From positions 1 through 13,523 of the forward strand of contig QNCQ01000021.1 of assembly GCA_003645825.1 (NCBI GenBank): 13,523 nucleotides of DNA, read 5' to 3'. Within the stretch, counting starts at the first letter, position 1, and each line of letters begins with the position of its first letter. The position numbers and the translations under genes are program-made. Shown here piece by piece: positions 1 to 8,048 of this stretch. Origin of the DNA: Fidelibacterota bacterium. Lineage in GTDB: Bacteria > Fidelibacterota > UBA2242 > B5-G15. Below the pieces are notes generated by a model. It was not told the origin of the DNA and made no database searches. It saw nothing but the letters and a program-made list of their open reading frames with translations.

Positions 1-522
1 GAGTGCTTCAACCTTTGCTTCAGTTATAGTTATTAAAGAACGAGCCATTGCTGCTTCAGAGAGGCTATCTTCAGTAAAAAGAAAAATATTTATTGTTCCC
101 GGTGAAATTTTTTTTCTTTTCCCTCGAGGTTTATCCTGCCCTGCCCGCATGGCATTAGTCTTTACATCAGTAGTAACAAAGGTTAAAATTTTAGACTCAT
201 TTTCCTTGGCACTTTTCAAAACTCCTCTTTCTACATCTGCTCCAGTAAATAGAAAAGCAACTTCTTCTTTTTTGAGAGAAAGTGTGTTTAGAATCCCTTT
301 AAAATAATTATCAAAATTTTGATGAACGAATTCCCAGAGCTTCGGAGGACAAGAGTTTTCACCAACTACTTTGACTTTCCGGAAACCATCTCTCGTACTC
401 AAGACTCTTCTCTTCTCCAAAAAGGTGAAAAGCAGGGTTTTTACAGGAACTTCTCTAAATTCATGAAAAATAATCTCTCCCTTTATCCCAGTAAATCCTA
501 CCCTAAGAATTCTCTTTTTCAT
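1..522 (-). CDS. cbiZ: CbiZ adenosylcobinamide amidohydrolase (3' end cut by window edge)
   Basis: The frame is open for 174 codons from ATG at 522 and runs off the left edge without a stop. CbiZ cleaves the aminopropanol (or nucleotide-loop) amide of adenosylcobinamide or pseudo-B12, giving adenosylcobyric acid that the cell can rebuild into its own cobamide. Family hallmarks seen: LSTRDGFRKVKVVGENSCPP at about residues 41-60, TNAMRAGQD at 122-130, PGTINI at 141-146 and the C-terminal TEAK block at 167-170, in the order expected for the family. Most of the domain is therefore present and probably only the last few tens of residues are missing. It starts 30 bases after the lipoprotein stop, with a weak AGGG-type ribosome binding site, and is likely co-transcribed with it. 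No signal peptide is visible, so it should be cytoplasmic. Assignment is by recognised motifs, not by a search. Confidence 0.86.
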   Translation of the reverse strand, partial: MKKRILRVGFTGIKGEIIFHEFREVPVKTLLFTFLEKRRVLSTRDGFRKVKVVGENSCPPKLWEFVHQNFDNYFKGILNTLSLKKEEVAFLFTGADVERGVLKSAKENESKILTFVTTDVKTNAMRAGQDKPRGKRKKISPGTINIFLFTEDSLSEAAMARSLITITEAKVEAL

Positions 523-552
523 ACTTACCCTACATTTCTTTCCCTGATTGAT

Positions 553-1086
553 TTACTCAAATTCAAGTCGGATTTCCACTACCCTTTTTAACTTCAGAAT
601 CTGCCCAGGATCGGAAGAAACCAGTGTCGGGTAGTCCTTGATAGACTTAATACCTACTTTGTTCGCCAATATGACATTATTATTTCGCCGTATCTTTCTG
701 CTATCAAAGACCGCCATTTGTCCATCGGCTGTAATTATAACTACCCGATAACCTTTTTGAGCCAGTTCATCATTGAAGGCGCCACTACCATGTTTGATGT
801 TGTCATCTACCCAGCCGCACATTAACCATAAGGGGACACCAACGTAGACACTTGTTTTACCGTCTTGTTCTATGAATTTACAGGTAGTTCCATGGCATTT
901 GGTCTTGGCTCCCTTGGAAAAAAATGTAAGTTCAATGGTTTCAGTTATTGCTCCTACCAGCTTGATACTTTTAGCATCAGAGGCGACCCTTTCTTTTTCT
1001 TCCCCACTACAGCCAACTATCGGCATTAGTACTAGAATTAGTACTATAGCTGTAGATACCAACAATCCTATCGGTTTGCTTTTCAT
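553..1086 (-). CDS. Lipoprotein with sulfite-oxidase-like (SUOX, molybdopterin-type) fold domain
   Basis: The product is 177 residues. ATG at 1086 is chosen because AAAGGAGGT lies eight bases upstream; a longer frame from 1155 lacks such a site and would overlap cobN. Residues 1-25 are a hydrophobic signal ending in a lipobox (IVGC, Cys26), so the protein should be lipid-anchored outside the membrane. The mature part (about residues 38-175) resembles the small oxidoreductase molybdopterin-binding/SUOX fold: YVGVPLWLMCGWVDD at about 78-92, then GYRVVIITADGQMAVFD, and a final strand RVVEIRLEF. An unusual CHGTTC pair lies near residues 60-65 and another Cys is in LMCGW. The usual Mo-binding Cys context (CAGN-like) is absent, so enzymatic use of molybdopterin is doubtful and a ligand- or metal-binding role is possible. 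It lies 19 bases after cobN and before cbiZ. The fold is an inference from motif spacing; the function is unknown. Confidence 0.72.
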   Translation of the reverse strand: MKSKPIGLLVSTAIVLILVLMPIVGCSGEEKERVASDAKSIKLVGAITETIELTFFSKGAKTKCHGTTCKFIEQDGKTSVYVGVPLWLMCGWVDDNIKHGSGAFNDELAQKGYRVVIITADGQMAVFDSRKIRRNNNVILANKVGIKSIKDYPTLVSSDPGQILKLKRVVEIRLEFE

Positions 1087-1105
1087 AGCATAAACCTCCT
1101 TTCTC

Positions 1106-4100
1106 TTAGGTATTGCCTGCCGTCTTTGATTGGCTTTCTTCCAGTACCCCTTCAATATCCAGGTAAATATTCTGTAACTCTTGCTTCATCTTCTTTTCTG
1201 CCTGCCACATACCTCTCTCGATAGCTTCCAGGAGTCTTTCGGCAATGTTCTGAAGAGCATAGGGGTTGACTTCCTTGAACCACTGCTGCATATCTTTGTC
1301 TAAAGCATATTTCCTCGCTAACTCCTCGTACATCCAGTCTTCCAGAACCTCGGCGGTGGCATCCCAGCCGAATGCTATATCAACTGCTCGAGATAGATCG
1401 CCAGCTCCCTTGTAACCATGACGTTTCATACTCTCAATCCACTTAGGGTTTAGAATACGGCAACGAAAGACACGCTTGGCTTCCTCTGCTGTACTCCTGA
1501 CCTGCACCCGTTCCGGATCAGAACTATCACCGGTGTAGCATTGAGGCATTTCTCCCTTGAATGCTCTAACTGCGGCAATCATCCCCCCGTGATAGGAGTA
1601 GAAATCGTCGGCATCCATCATATCCCATTCTTTAGTGTCTTCATTCTTAGTTACTATATCCAGAGAGCTAAGGCGCTGTTTGAACTGTTCCATCGCTGTT
1701 ACTCCGTACTGTTTTCTGCCGTAAGCATAGCCACCCCAAGCAAGATAAACATTTCCCAAATCCTGATCGTTATTCCAGTTTTTAGAGTCAATCAATTCAC
1801 TAACGCCAGCACCATAACTACCTGGCCGGCTCCCAAAAATACGGTAACAGGCTTCTTCTCTGGCCTGCTCACGATCAACTCCTTGGGATACTTTTTCCTT
1901 AATCTGTTCAGCTACATGCTTGGCTAAATAATTTTTCTCATGTGGCTCATCCAAGCTGGCTATGAGTTTTACCGCATCATCTATAAGGTGAATCACGCAT
2001 TCGAGAGCGTCTCTGAAACTCCCGCTAATACGGAGGGTGACATCAATACGTGGACGACCCAGTTCCTCGAGAGGAATAACCTCGATCCCCTTAACCCTTC
2101 CACTTCCTCCTTCCCATACTGGCCTGGCGCCCATCAGGTACAAAGCCTCCGCTACGCAATCACCCTTGGTACGCATCTGTGTTACTCCCATTGCTACCAT
2201 TCCAATATTTTCAGGATACCTTCCTTCATCTTTCAGATAGCGCTCTAATAGCGCATCACCCAGGGCAACACCTACCTTCCAGGCAGCAGGTGAAGGTATT
2301 GTACGAGGGTCAACTGAATAGAAGTTTCTCCCACTAGGAAGGATATCAGCCATCCCTCTGGTGGGAGTACCAGAGGGCCCAGGAAGAATATAGTATCCGC
2401 TGGCAGCCAGTAAGGTATTGGTAAGTTCTTCAGTGGTGGCTTCAACATTGGGTACTATGGAACTAGCAATATATTCTAGAACTGTTCTAATATTGGAATC
2501 GGTATTTCCCAGTACCTCGATCATCAGATCATCTATGATATCCAAGGCGAACCCTTTACTGTGAAACCTCTGCATAAGCTGCAGGGCAAGCTTCTCACAT
2601 TCTTCAATAATGGCGCCGCAGGTTCTGCCATCGGAGTTTAATTTTCCTTTGTTTGCCAGCAGATAATCATAGTCGTATCCCTTAAGTTCGGCAATAGACT
2701 TTCTCAGTGAGGGGACGCTTCCGTTGCTTAGTCGGGTCAGAGCCACCAGAAATTCATCCAGACGGGAGTTAGTTGGTGGTTCTCCCAAGGTATGCAATCC
2801 ATCCCTTATCTGGGTGTCTTTAAGGTCGTAGAGGTAACTGTGTAGCTTTTCGAGAAATGCATCAAAATCCAGGTTTGCCGTCTCTTCATCTATCTCAAGG
2901 TCATGATTTAGTTTTGCCTGACACACCTTCTCCCATATTAGCTTTCGCAGATAGGGAAGTTTTTCTCGGTCGGCAGTTTTAGCATGGTAATAATCGTTCA
3001 ACTGAACCTCTAGCTCTGCTGTCTCACCATGGACATCGGCATTATGCATTACCGGAATGAGGTGATCAATAATACAGCAATAGCTGCGTCTCTTGGCTTG
3101 AGTCCCTTCGGAGGGATTATTCATAATGTATATATAAATATTTGGCAGATCTGAGATGGCTATATCAGGGAAACAGTTCCGGGAGAGACCGGCATTTTTC
3201 CCTGGTAGCCACTCCAGAGAGCCATGCATACCGATATGCATCACTGCATCAGCTTTGAATACATCCCTGATCCAGCGATAATAAAAAAGATAATGATAGG
3301 GAACAGATAGGTCAGGGTTATGATAAATAGCCGAGGGATCTTCACCAAAACCACGAGGAGGCTGAAGTCCGATGAAGATATTGCCGTTGATTAATCCCGG
3401 GATGAGCAGGTCGCCCCTGTAGTTGAAAGCTTTTCCTGGCGGCTTACCCCAGTCACTCATCATCTTTTCCTGAACCTCCTGCGGAAGTTCCTCAAACCAC
3501 TGGATGCATAATTTGCCGGATATCTTATCTACTGCCCTTTCTGCTAGTTCCTCCGCACTAGCCCATCTGCGGTCATTGGTAGCCCGTTCGATAATTCTTT
3601 CAATTAAATCCTGCCCATCCTCTGGCATATAATCCAGATGGTACCCAGCATTTTTCATATCCCTGAGGAGGTTCCATACCGACACGGGTGTATCGAGTCC
3701 GAAAGCATTGCCGATAGCATCATTTCTGGGTGGGTAGTTATGAAGGATAATGGCTATCTTCTTTTGTTGGTTAGGTATATGCCTCAGTCTTGCCCACTTA
3801 AGGGCAAGACGCACCAGCTTGTTAATTCTCTCCGGAACTGGTTCATATCTAACTATCTTAGTTCCTGTCAAAGGGTCAATACTGGAGTATTTTCTCCCTG
3901 CTACTGTGACCGTTATCAGAACTCCATTTAACTCGGGCAGAGCAGCACTTACGGCAACATCTATGGGATTTAAACCCTGTAAGCTCTCCTGCCAATCCTC
4001 CAGTTTACCCAGTGTACCTATTCCTTGAATAACAGGAACATTCAGCCTGCGCAGAAGATGAGCATTTTCTTCTCCGAGGGAGGGATCGGTAAAAATCATC

Positions 4101-4876
4101 GGATTGAACATGGGTAGAAGGGTAATGAGAGCATCAATGATTGTCTTTCCGTCTTTTATGAAATAGTCCATACCCGCTTCTACCACTCCTCTATTTCCAA
4201 TCTCCACATCCTTTACTCCATGCACAAACACAGGGATAACATTTGCCCCTTGACTTTCAACCTCACGAATCACAGTATCGAAATAATTCGTATTCCCGTC
4301 AACCCAGAACCGGCGCATGAACAGGATACCCAGGGTCAATTTTTCGGAGGAGTACTTTTTCTTCAGATATTCATCGCGAGTGGGGATTCCTCTAAAGTCA
4401 GGATGATAGATACCTTCCCAGGGGAGCTCTATTGGAGGTGCTACCTCAAAATTCTTTCTTTTGAGACGATTGGCAAGGAAGAGAAAGAGATTAAAGTAAT
4501 TATCCTCCCCACCATATCGGATATATTTAGAGATAAGCTGACTATCTTCGTCAGGCATAGTGTTTAGCTCTCGTGCAAGCGCCACAGCATCAGGCGAGTT
4601 ACCTTCAATCTGGATGTTAACCTTTCCCTTTAACTTTTCCACCATGGAGTCAAATTCAGGGCACGAATCCTTACCTCCCATGAAATGAAATATGATGATA
4701 TCTGCACCAATAGCAAACTCCAGAAAAGTTATTCTGATAGAGGTATTAGAAAGATCAAGAGCACTGCGAGCACAAACCTCCAGTATGTTGCCATATTCTT
4801 TTCTAACTCTGTATAAGGCCGAGGTTAGCGGATTTATGTCCAGATCCACCCCGGCAAAATAAGCAATCCTTAGCAT
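1106..4876 (-). CDS. cobN: CobN-type cobaltochelatase large subunit
   Basis: The product is 1256 residues, close to the usual length of aerobic-pathway CobN (about 1,250-1,300). CobN binds the tetrapyrrole and metal and inserts cobalt with help from an ATP-driven AAA+/VWA partner. Family blocks in order: N-terminal domain with GADIIIFHFMGG near residue 55; YPPRNDAIGNAFGLDTP at about 380-396; HIGMHGSLEWLPGKNAG at about 545-561, followed by the GTQAKRRSY segment; MGVTQMRTKGDCVAEALYL near 895-913 with WEGGSGRVKG soon after. No signal peptide or membrane segment is seen, so it is cytoplasmic. ATG at 4876 has GGAG eight to nine bases upstream. It lies 30 bases after btuD in the same operon. The same family includes ChlH/BchH magnesium chelatases and the HmuS-type proteins proposed to remove iron from heme, so the metal and direction of reaction are inferred from the cobalamin context, not shown. 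Confidence 0.9.
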   Translation of the reverse strand: MLRIAYFAGVDLDINPLTSALYRVRKEYGNILEVCARSALDLSNTSIRITFLEFAIGADIIIFHFMGGKDSCPEFDSMVEKLKGKVNIQIEGNSPDAVALARELNTMPDEDSQLISKYIRYGGEDNYFNLFLFLANRLKRKNFEVAPPIELPWEGIYHPDFRGIPTRDEYLKKKYSSEKLTLGILFMRRFWVDGNTNYFDTVIREVESQGANVIPVFVHGVKDVEIGNRGVVEAGMDYFIKDGKTIIDALITLLPMFNPMIFTDPSLGEENAHLLRRLNVPVIQGIGTLGKLEDWQESLQGLNPIDVAVSAALPELNGVLITVTVAGRKYSSIDPLTGTKIVRYEPVPERINKLVRLALKWARLRHIPNQQKKIAIILHNYPPRNDAIGNAFGLDTPVSVWNLLRDMKNAGYHLDYMPEDGQDLIERIIERATNDRRWASAEELAERAVDKISGKLCIQWFEELPQEVQEKMMSDWGKPPGKAFNYRGDLLIPGLINGNIFIGLQPPRGFGEDPSAIYHNPDLSVPYHYLFYYRWIRDVFKADAVMHIGMHGSLEWLPGKNAGLSRNCFPDIAISDLPNIYIYIMNNPSEGTQAKRRSYCCIIDHLIPVMHNADVHGETAELEVQLNDYYHAKTADREKLPYLRKLIWEKVCQAKLNHDLEIDEETANLDFDAFLEKLHSYLYDLKDTQIRDGLHTLGEPPTNSRLDEFLVALTRLSNGSVPSLRKSIAELKGYDYDYLLANKGKLNSDGRTCGAIIEECEKLALQLMQRFHSKGFALDIIDDLMIEVLGNTDSNIRTVLEYIASSIVPNVEATTEELTNTLLAASGYYILPGPSGTPTRGMADILPSGRNFYSVDPRTIPSPAAWKVGVALGDALLERYLKDEGRYPENIGMVAMGVTQMRTKGDCVAEALYLMGARPVWEGGSGRVKGIEVIPLEELGRPRIDVTLRISGSFRDALECVIHLIDDAVKLIASLDEPHEKNYLAKHVAEQIKEKVSQGVDREQAREEACYRIFGSRPGSYGAGVSELIDSKNWNNDQDLGNVYLAWGGYAYGRKQYGVTAMEQFKQRLSSLDIVTKNEDTKEWDMMDADDFYSYHGGMIAAVRAFKGEMPQCYTGDSSDPERVQVRSTAEEAKRVFRCRILNPKWIESMKRHGYKGAGDLSRAVDIAFGWDATAEVLEDWMYEELARKYALDKDMQQWFKEVNPYALQNIAERLLEAIERGMWQAEKKMKQELQNIYLDIEGVLEESQSKTAGNT

Positions 4877-4906
4877 CCTCTATCTCCTGATTAAATTTCC
4901 CATTAT

Positions 4907-5689
4907 TCAAGCCGCGGACAGGGGTACTATATAGGGATATCCCCGCCCGTCATCCTTAAATACCTTGACTTCTACTTCGTAAACCTCTTTAATGTTAGCC
5001 TCGGTCAATACTTCTTCAGGCGTACCCACGGCAAATAGCTTTCCACGTTTAAGCATAGCTATTCTATCTGAGAACCGGCAAGCCAAGTTAAGGTCATGTA
5101 TTGCCATCACCACTGCCAGAGATTTCTCTTTTACCATCTGCTTAGTTATGCTCAAGACTTCAAGTTGATGTTTAATGTCAAGGTTACTCGTTGGCTCATC
5201 CATGAGTAGGACTCGTGGCTCTTGAGCCAGGGCCCGAGCGAGCAGCACCTTCTGTTGCTCTCCTCCACTCAGCTCACTTACATAGCGCATAGCAAGTTCG
5301 CTAATACCAAGAAAATCAAGCGTTTCAGCCACAATCCGTCTATCTCTCTTGCTAACCTCCCAGGAGATATATGGCTTCCTGCCCATGAGCACCAGGTCAA
5401 ACACTGTAAAGGGAAAAATAGTCCTAACTGACGTTTGAGGAACATAACCTATTGTTTTAGATATCTCTTTTAAGCTCAACTTATTGATGTCATTGCCCAT
5501 AATAAGTGCAACTCCACTCTTTGGTCTCAAGATGTTATCAATGCATTTGAGCAACGTAGTTTTACCTGAACCATTGGGGCCAACAATGCTTACTATCTCA
5601 CCAGCATCGACCGTTAAATCTACACCATCAAGAGCAGTGATACTTCCATAGCGAAAAGATATACCTCGTACCTCTAAATTCATTGCCAT
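4907..5689 (-). CDS. btuD: Corrinoid/iron-chelate ABC importer ATPase (BtuD/FecE type)
   Basis: A 260-residue cytoplasmic ATPase that powers the adjacent FecCD-type permease. Seen motifs: Walker A GPNGSGKT (37-44), Q-loop Gln85, signature LSGGE (140-144), Walker B VLLMDEPTSNLD (160-171) and H-loop His198. The C-terminal tail past residue 210 is typical of the BtuD/FepC/HmuV class. ATG at 5689 is preceded by AAGGAGG at a good distance; a second Met at codon 3 is possible. The gene overlaps the end of btuC by 10 bases, so translation is probably coupled. The family transports cobalamin, ferric siderophores or heme. The corrinoid assignment rests on the B12 riboswitch, cbiZ and cobN. Confidence 0.9.
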   Translation of the reverse strand: MAMNLEVRGISFRYGSITALDGVDLTVDAGEIVSIVGPNGSGKTTLLKCIDNILRPKSGVALIMGNDINKLSLKEISKTIGYVPQTSVRTIFPFTVFDLVLMGRKPYISWEVSKRDRRIVAETLDFLGISELAMRYVSELSGGEQQKVLLARALAQEPRVLLMDEPTSNLDIKHQLEVLSITKQMVKEKSLAVVMAIHDLNLACRFSDRIAMLKRGKLFAVGTPEEVLTEANIKEVYEVEVKVFKDDGRGYPYIVPLSAA

Positions 5690-6756
5690 TGTAGCCTCCT
5701 TCTCCTAATAATGAGATAAAGGAAGAAAGGGATGCCGATGAGCGAGGTAGTGATCCCCACCGGTATCTCGGCTGGGAATATCAGCGTTCTTGATATGGTA
5801 TCTGCTCCCAGGAGAAGCAAAGCACCCACAGCACAGGATGCTGGGAAAAGGAAGCGGTGGTCTGCCCCTATAATCATCCTTGCTATATGAGGAGCAACCA
5901 GGCAAATGAAACCAATTATACCCGTGAAGGAGATAATAGTTGCAGTTATCAGGGCTGACAGCACCATGCACATCCTCGTTACCTGCTCGGTGTTGATTCC
6001 CAGGCTCCTTGCTACCTCCTCTCCAGCTGACATAATATTCAAGTTCCAAGAATGGCGCCACAGGACCACCGTAGAAATTGAGATTACCGGTGTAATGAAA
6101 GCTAATATCGGCCAACTGGCAATATATATCCCTCCCATTAGCCAGAAGACCAGCTCTTTAATCTGCTCCTCTGAGGCAATGTACTCCATGAAGGAAAGCA
6201 TGGCAGAAAAAAGAAATCCAATCGCTATCCCTGCCAGAATTACAGTTTCCGGCGAAGCTCCCCGTAGGCGGACTATACCATAAATGAACCCCAAACAGAC
6301 AAGGCAGAGGAGAAAGGAATTTGCCGTTATCAGGTATCGGCCGCCGATGAGGCCCAAATCTAAGACGATAGCTAATGCTGCTCCAAATCCCGCTGCCTGA
6401 GTGAGTCCCAAAGTCATTGAAGAAACTAGGGGATTTCGCAATACTCCCTGCATTGCCGTTCCAGTGGCAGCAAAACCAATACCGCAGACTATGGCCATAA
6501 TGATGCGAGGGAGGCGGATATCTATCACTGCCACCCGCTCGAAAAGCGTCAAGCTATTGTTGTCAAGGAAGGGGAATGTCTTGGAAATTATTACTGATGC
6601 TATTTTTCTCACTGTTATGGGTAATGCTCCTAACCTGAGTGATACAAGGGCTAAAGCTACGTCTGTTGTTATGATTCCAATGATTACTAACGTTTTTCTG
6701 CGTGTCGAGCTGCTGTAAATATCTTCAATGTTTTGAACTAAGTTATCTGTGTTCAT
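5680..6756 (-). CDS. btuC: Corrinoid/iron-chelate ABC importer permease (BtuC/FecCD family)
   Basis: A 358-residue integral membrane protein with a hydrophobic profile consistent with about ten transmembrane helices, as in BtuC. Family signatures: RLPRIIMAIVCGIGFAATGT at about residues 80-99 followed by MQGVLRNPLVSS, the GASPETVILAGIAIG segment, the coupling region GEEVARSLGIN, and FTGIIGFICLVAPHIARMI near 281-299. Residues 1-20 are a polar cytoplasmic tail. The start at 6756 has GAGGGG about a dozen bases upstream and a GAGG directly touching the ATG, which is a poorly spaced site compared with its neighbours and may lower expression relative to the binding protein. It follows the second binding-protein gene by 92 bases that contain a stem-loop, and overlaps btuD by 10 bases. 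The substrate is inferred from context. Confidence 0.9.
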   Translation of the reverse strand: MNTDNLVQNIEDIYSSSTRRKTLVIIGIITTDVALALVSLRLGALPITVRKIASVIISKTFPFLDNNSLTLFERVAVIDIRLPRIIMAIVCGIGFAATGTAMQGVLRNPLVSSMTLGLTQAAGFGAALAIVLDLGLIGGRYLITANSFLLCLVCLGFIYGIVRLRGASPETVILAGIAIGFLFSAMLSFMEYIASEEQIKELVFWLMGGIYIASWPILAFITPVISISTVVLWRHSWNLNIMSAGEEVARSLGINTEQVTRMCMVLSALITATIISFTGIIGFICLVAPHIARMIIGADHRFLFPASCAVGALLLLGADTISRTLIFPAEIPVGITTSLIGIPFFLYLIIRRRRLQWQ

Positions 6757-6801
6757 CCTCTAAATTTCCCCTCGTCTATTTTAATCACCTATCTTGTGTT
6801 G

Positions 6802-6836
6802 CTAGTCAGTGGGAACAAAAAATCCCCACTGACTGG
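6802..6836 (-). other. Intercistronic stem-loop between binding-protein and permease genes
   Basis: Positions 6802-6813 pair with 6825-6836 in a 12-bp stem (one G-U pair, core AGTCAGTGGG/CCCACTGACT) around an 11-base loop. It begins 12 bases after the stop of the binding-protein gene. No run of U follows on the minus strand, so it does not look like an intrinsic terminator. The position suits an mRNA-protecting or processing hairpin that keeps the upstream binding-protein message more abundant than the permease message; that role is inferred. Confidence 0.6.
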
Positions 6837-6848
6837 TTAAACCCAGAT

Positions 6849-7907
6849 TTACCACCACTTATAAAAAGAGATTGGGTCATTAATCATCTGCTCCTCACCA
6901 TATATTAACCTGGCAACTTCTTGTTTTACCTCACACGGATCAATATCCTCAAATAGCTCGGGATGCAGAGATTTAGCCATATAGACAAACCCGACGATTT
7001 GCCAAAGACCACTTTCACTACTCCAGGTACAGACATAAACCTTACCTTCCCGTACTGCCCTTGTCTCTTTAAGCCCAGGTCGGTTCATAATCTCATCCCT
7101 GATAGACTCCAATCCTCCCTTGATATTCCGGGCGAAGGGGTCATAATAGATAATGTCAGGGTTCTGCTGCATACACCATTCCTGACTGGCAGTAGGCATA
7201 AAGTATGGTAGATTCGCGCTGACACTTATTCCTCCAGCAGGAATGAGCAACTTGTTAGCTCGTGTGCTCTCGCTACCATGAACTCCCCAGGGACTTTTGG
7301 AATGACCACACAGAAACAAAACCCGGGGCTTCTGGTCTGGTCTTAGGTCTTTGACGCGTGATCTAACCAGCTCATAATAATTGTCAATAAATTCGAGGAG
7401 TTTACCAGCGACTTCTCTCTTGTCCATAATCAACCCGAGCAGGCTTACTTTTGCTTTAAGTTCGTCTATACCTACAATGTGGTTCATCATAAGAACAGGG
7501 ATTTTGACACTTGCTAACTTATCTCTCAGTTCATATCTCAGTGAACCGCATCCGGATGGGATAACCAGATCAGCATTGAGCTTCATAATCAACTCGACGG
7601 CCGGTGCTGCTTCCCCGCCCACTACTTTTTTCGCCTTCAATGAAGGTACAGTTGTCATCCTCATACTACGTCCTACTATGCTGTCTTTACAGCCCAAGGC
7701 ATAGAGAATATCGGCTGCTTCTCTATGAAGAACAACTATGCGCCTGGGCGGGCAAGCGATTTCAACATATTGTTCCTCGTCGTCAATGACAGTAATCATT
7801 TTCTTCTTTATCGATACCTCTTCGGCATAGCAGGCTATCGGTAGCGATACTAACAGCATAACCATCATTAGTATAATTGAAACTATTCTCACTTTTTTAC
7901 TTTTCAT
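6849..7907 (-). CDS. btuF: BtuF/FepB-type substrate-binding protein, adjacent to btuCD
   Basis: A 352-residue periplasmic-binding-protein-fold component. Residues 1-28 form a signal peptide with a probable cleavage after CYA; Cys26 sits in LPIAC, which is not a canonical lipobox because of Pro at -3, so lipid anchoring is uncertain. The mature chain shows the class III pattern: ITVIDDEEQYVEIACPPRRI, then DILYALGCKDSIVGRS, the NADLVIPSG segment, a long connecting helix, PDIIYYDPF, and the closing GKVYVCTWSS...MAKSLHPELF region. ATG at 7907 has GAGGAG about six to seven bases upstream. It directly precedes btuC and is the likely partner of BtuCD. It is a paralogue of the protein at 10176-11225. 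Ligand (corrinoid, heme or metal chelate) cannot be read from the sequence; context favours a corrinoid. Confidence 0.87.
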   Translation of the reverse strand: MKSKKVRIVSIILMMVMLLVSLPIACYAEEVSIKKKMITVIDDEEQYVEIACPPRRIVVLHREAADILYALGCKDSIVGRSMRMTTVPSLKAKKVVGGEAAPAVELIMKLNADLVIPSGCGSLRYELRDKLASVKIPVLMMNHIVGIDELKAKVSLLGLIMDKREVAGKLLEFIDNYYELVRSRVKDLRPDQKPRVLFLCGHSKSPWGVHGSESTRANKLLIPAGGISVSANLPYFMPTASQEWCMQQNPDIIYYDPFARNIKGGLESIRDEIMNRPGLKETRAVREGKVYVCTWSSESGLWQIVGFVYMAKSLHPELFEDIDPCEVKQEVARLIYGEEQMINDPISFYKWW

Positions 7908-7934
7908 TAAATGCTCCTCTTTTCTTTTTTTTAA

Positions 7935-8024
7935 CTAAATTTCAGTAACTACGACAAGTCCTCTATCGGCATAATCATTATCTTTGTCGCTGCAAATTTT
8001 ACTCTTAAAATTACATTCTATCAC
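7935..8024 (-). other. Possible 29-codon ORF in the chlD to btuF gap (weak)
   Basis: The 141-base gap 7908-8048 holds an open stretch from GTG at 8024 to TAG at 7937, in the same frame as the upstream chelatase gene after its TGA stop. It would encode VIECNFKSKICSDKDNDYAD plus nine residues, with two cysteines. A near-perfect anti-anti-Shine-Dalgarno sequence AAGGGGGTGAT overlaps the GTG, but the ATG it is best spaced for (8016) is followed at once by TAA. Another frame here is also open, so coding potential is unconvincing. It could be a gene remnant, a start-stop element or just leader sequence for btuF. No other feature is seen in this gap apart from the btuF ribosome binding site. Confidence 0.15.
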
Positions 8025-8048
8025 CCCCTTCTTTTTGTTATAATGACC

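Noticed and set aside
319..591. Plus-strand frames across the left end and throughout the window
   Set aside because: All lie opposite recognised minus-strand genes, lack ribosome binding sites and resemble no family.
1086..1155. Longer start for the lipoprotein at 1155, overlapping the end of cobN
   Set aside because: The extension has a basic, non-signal-like character and no ribosome binding site, while ATG at 1086 has AAAGGAGGT and begins a perfect lipoprotein signal.
5705..6115. 136-codon minus-strand frame inside btuC
   Set aside because: It is a shifted-frame shadow of the permease gene, has no family resemblance and no start signal, whereas the btuC frame shows FecCD motifs throughout.
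6802..6836. Stem-loop as an intrinsic terminator splitting the operon
   Set aside because: On the minus strand the stem is followed by AGCAACAC with no U run, and no promoter is apparent between it and btuC.
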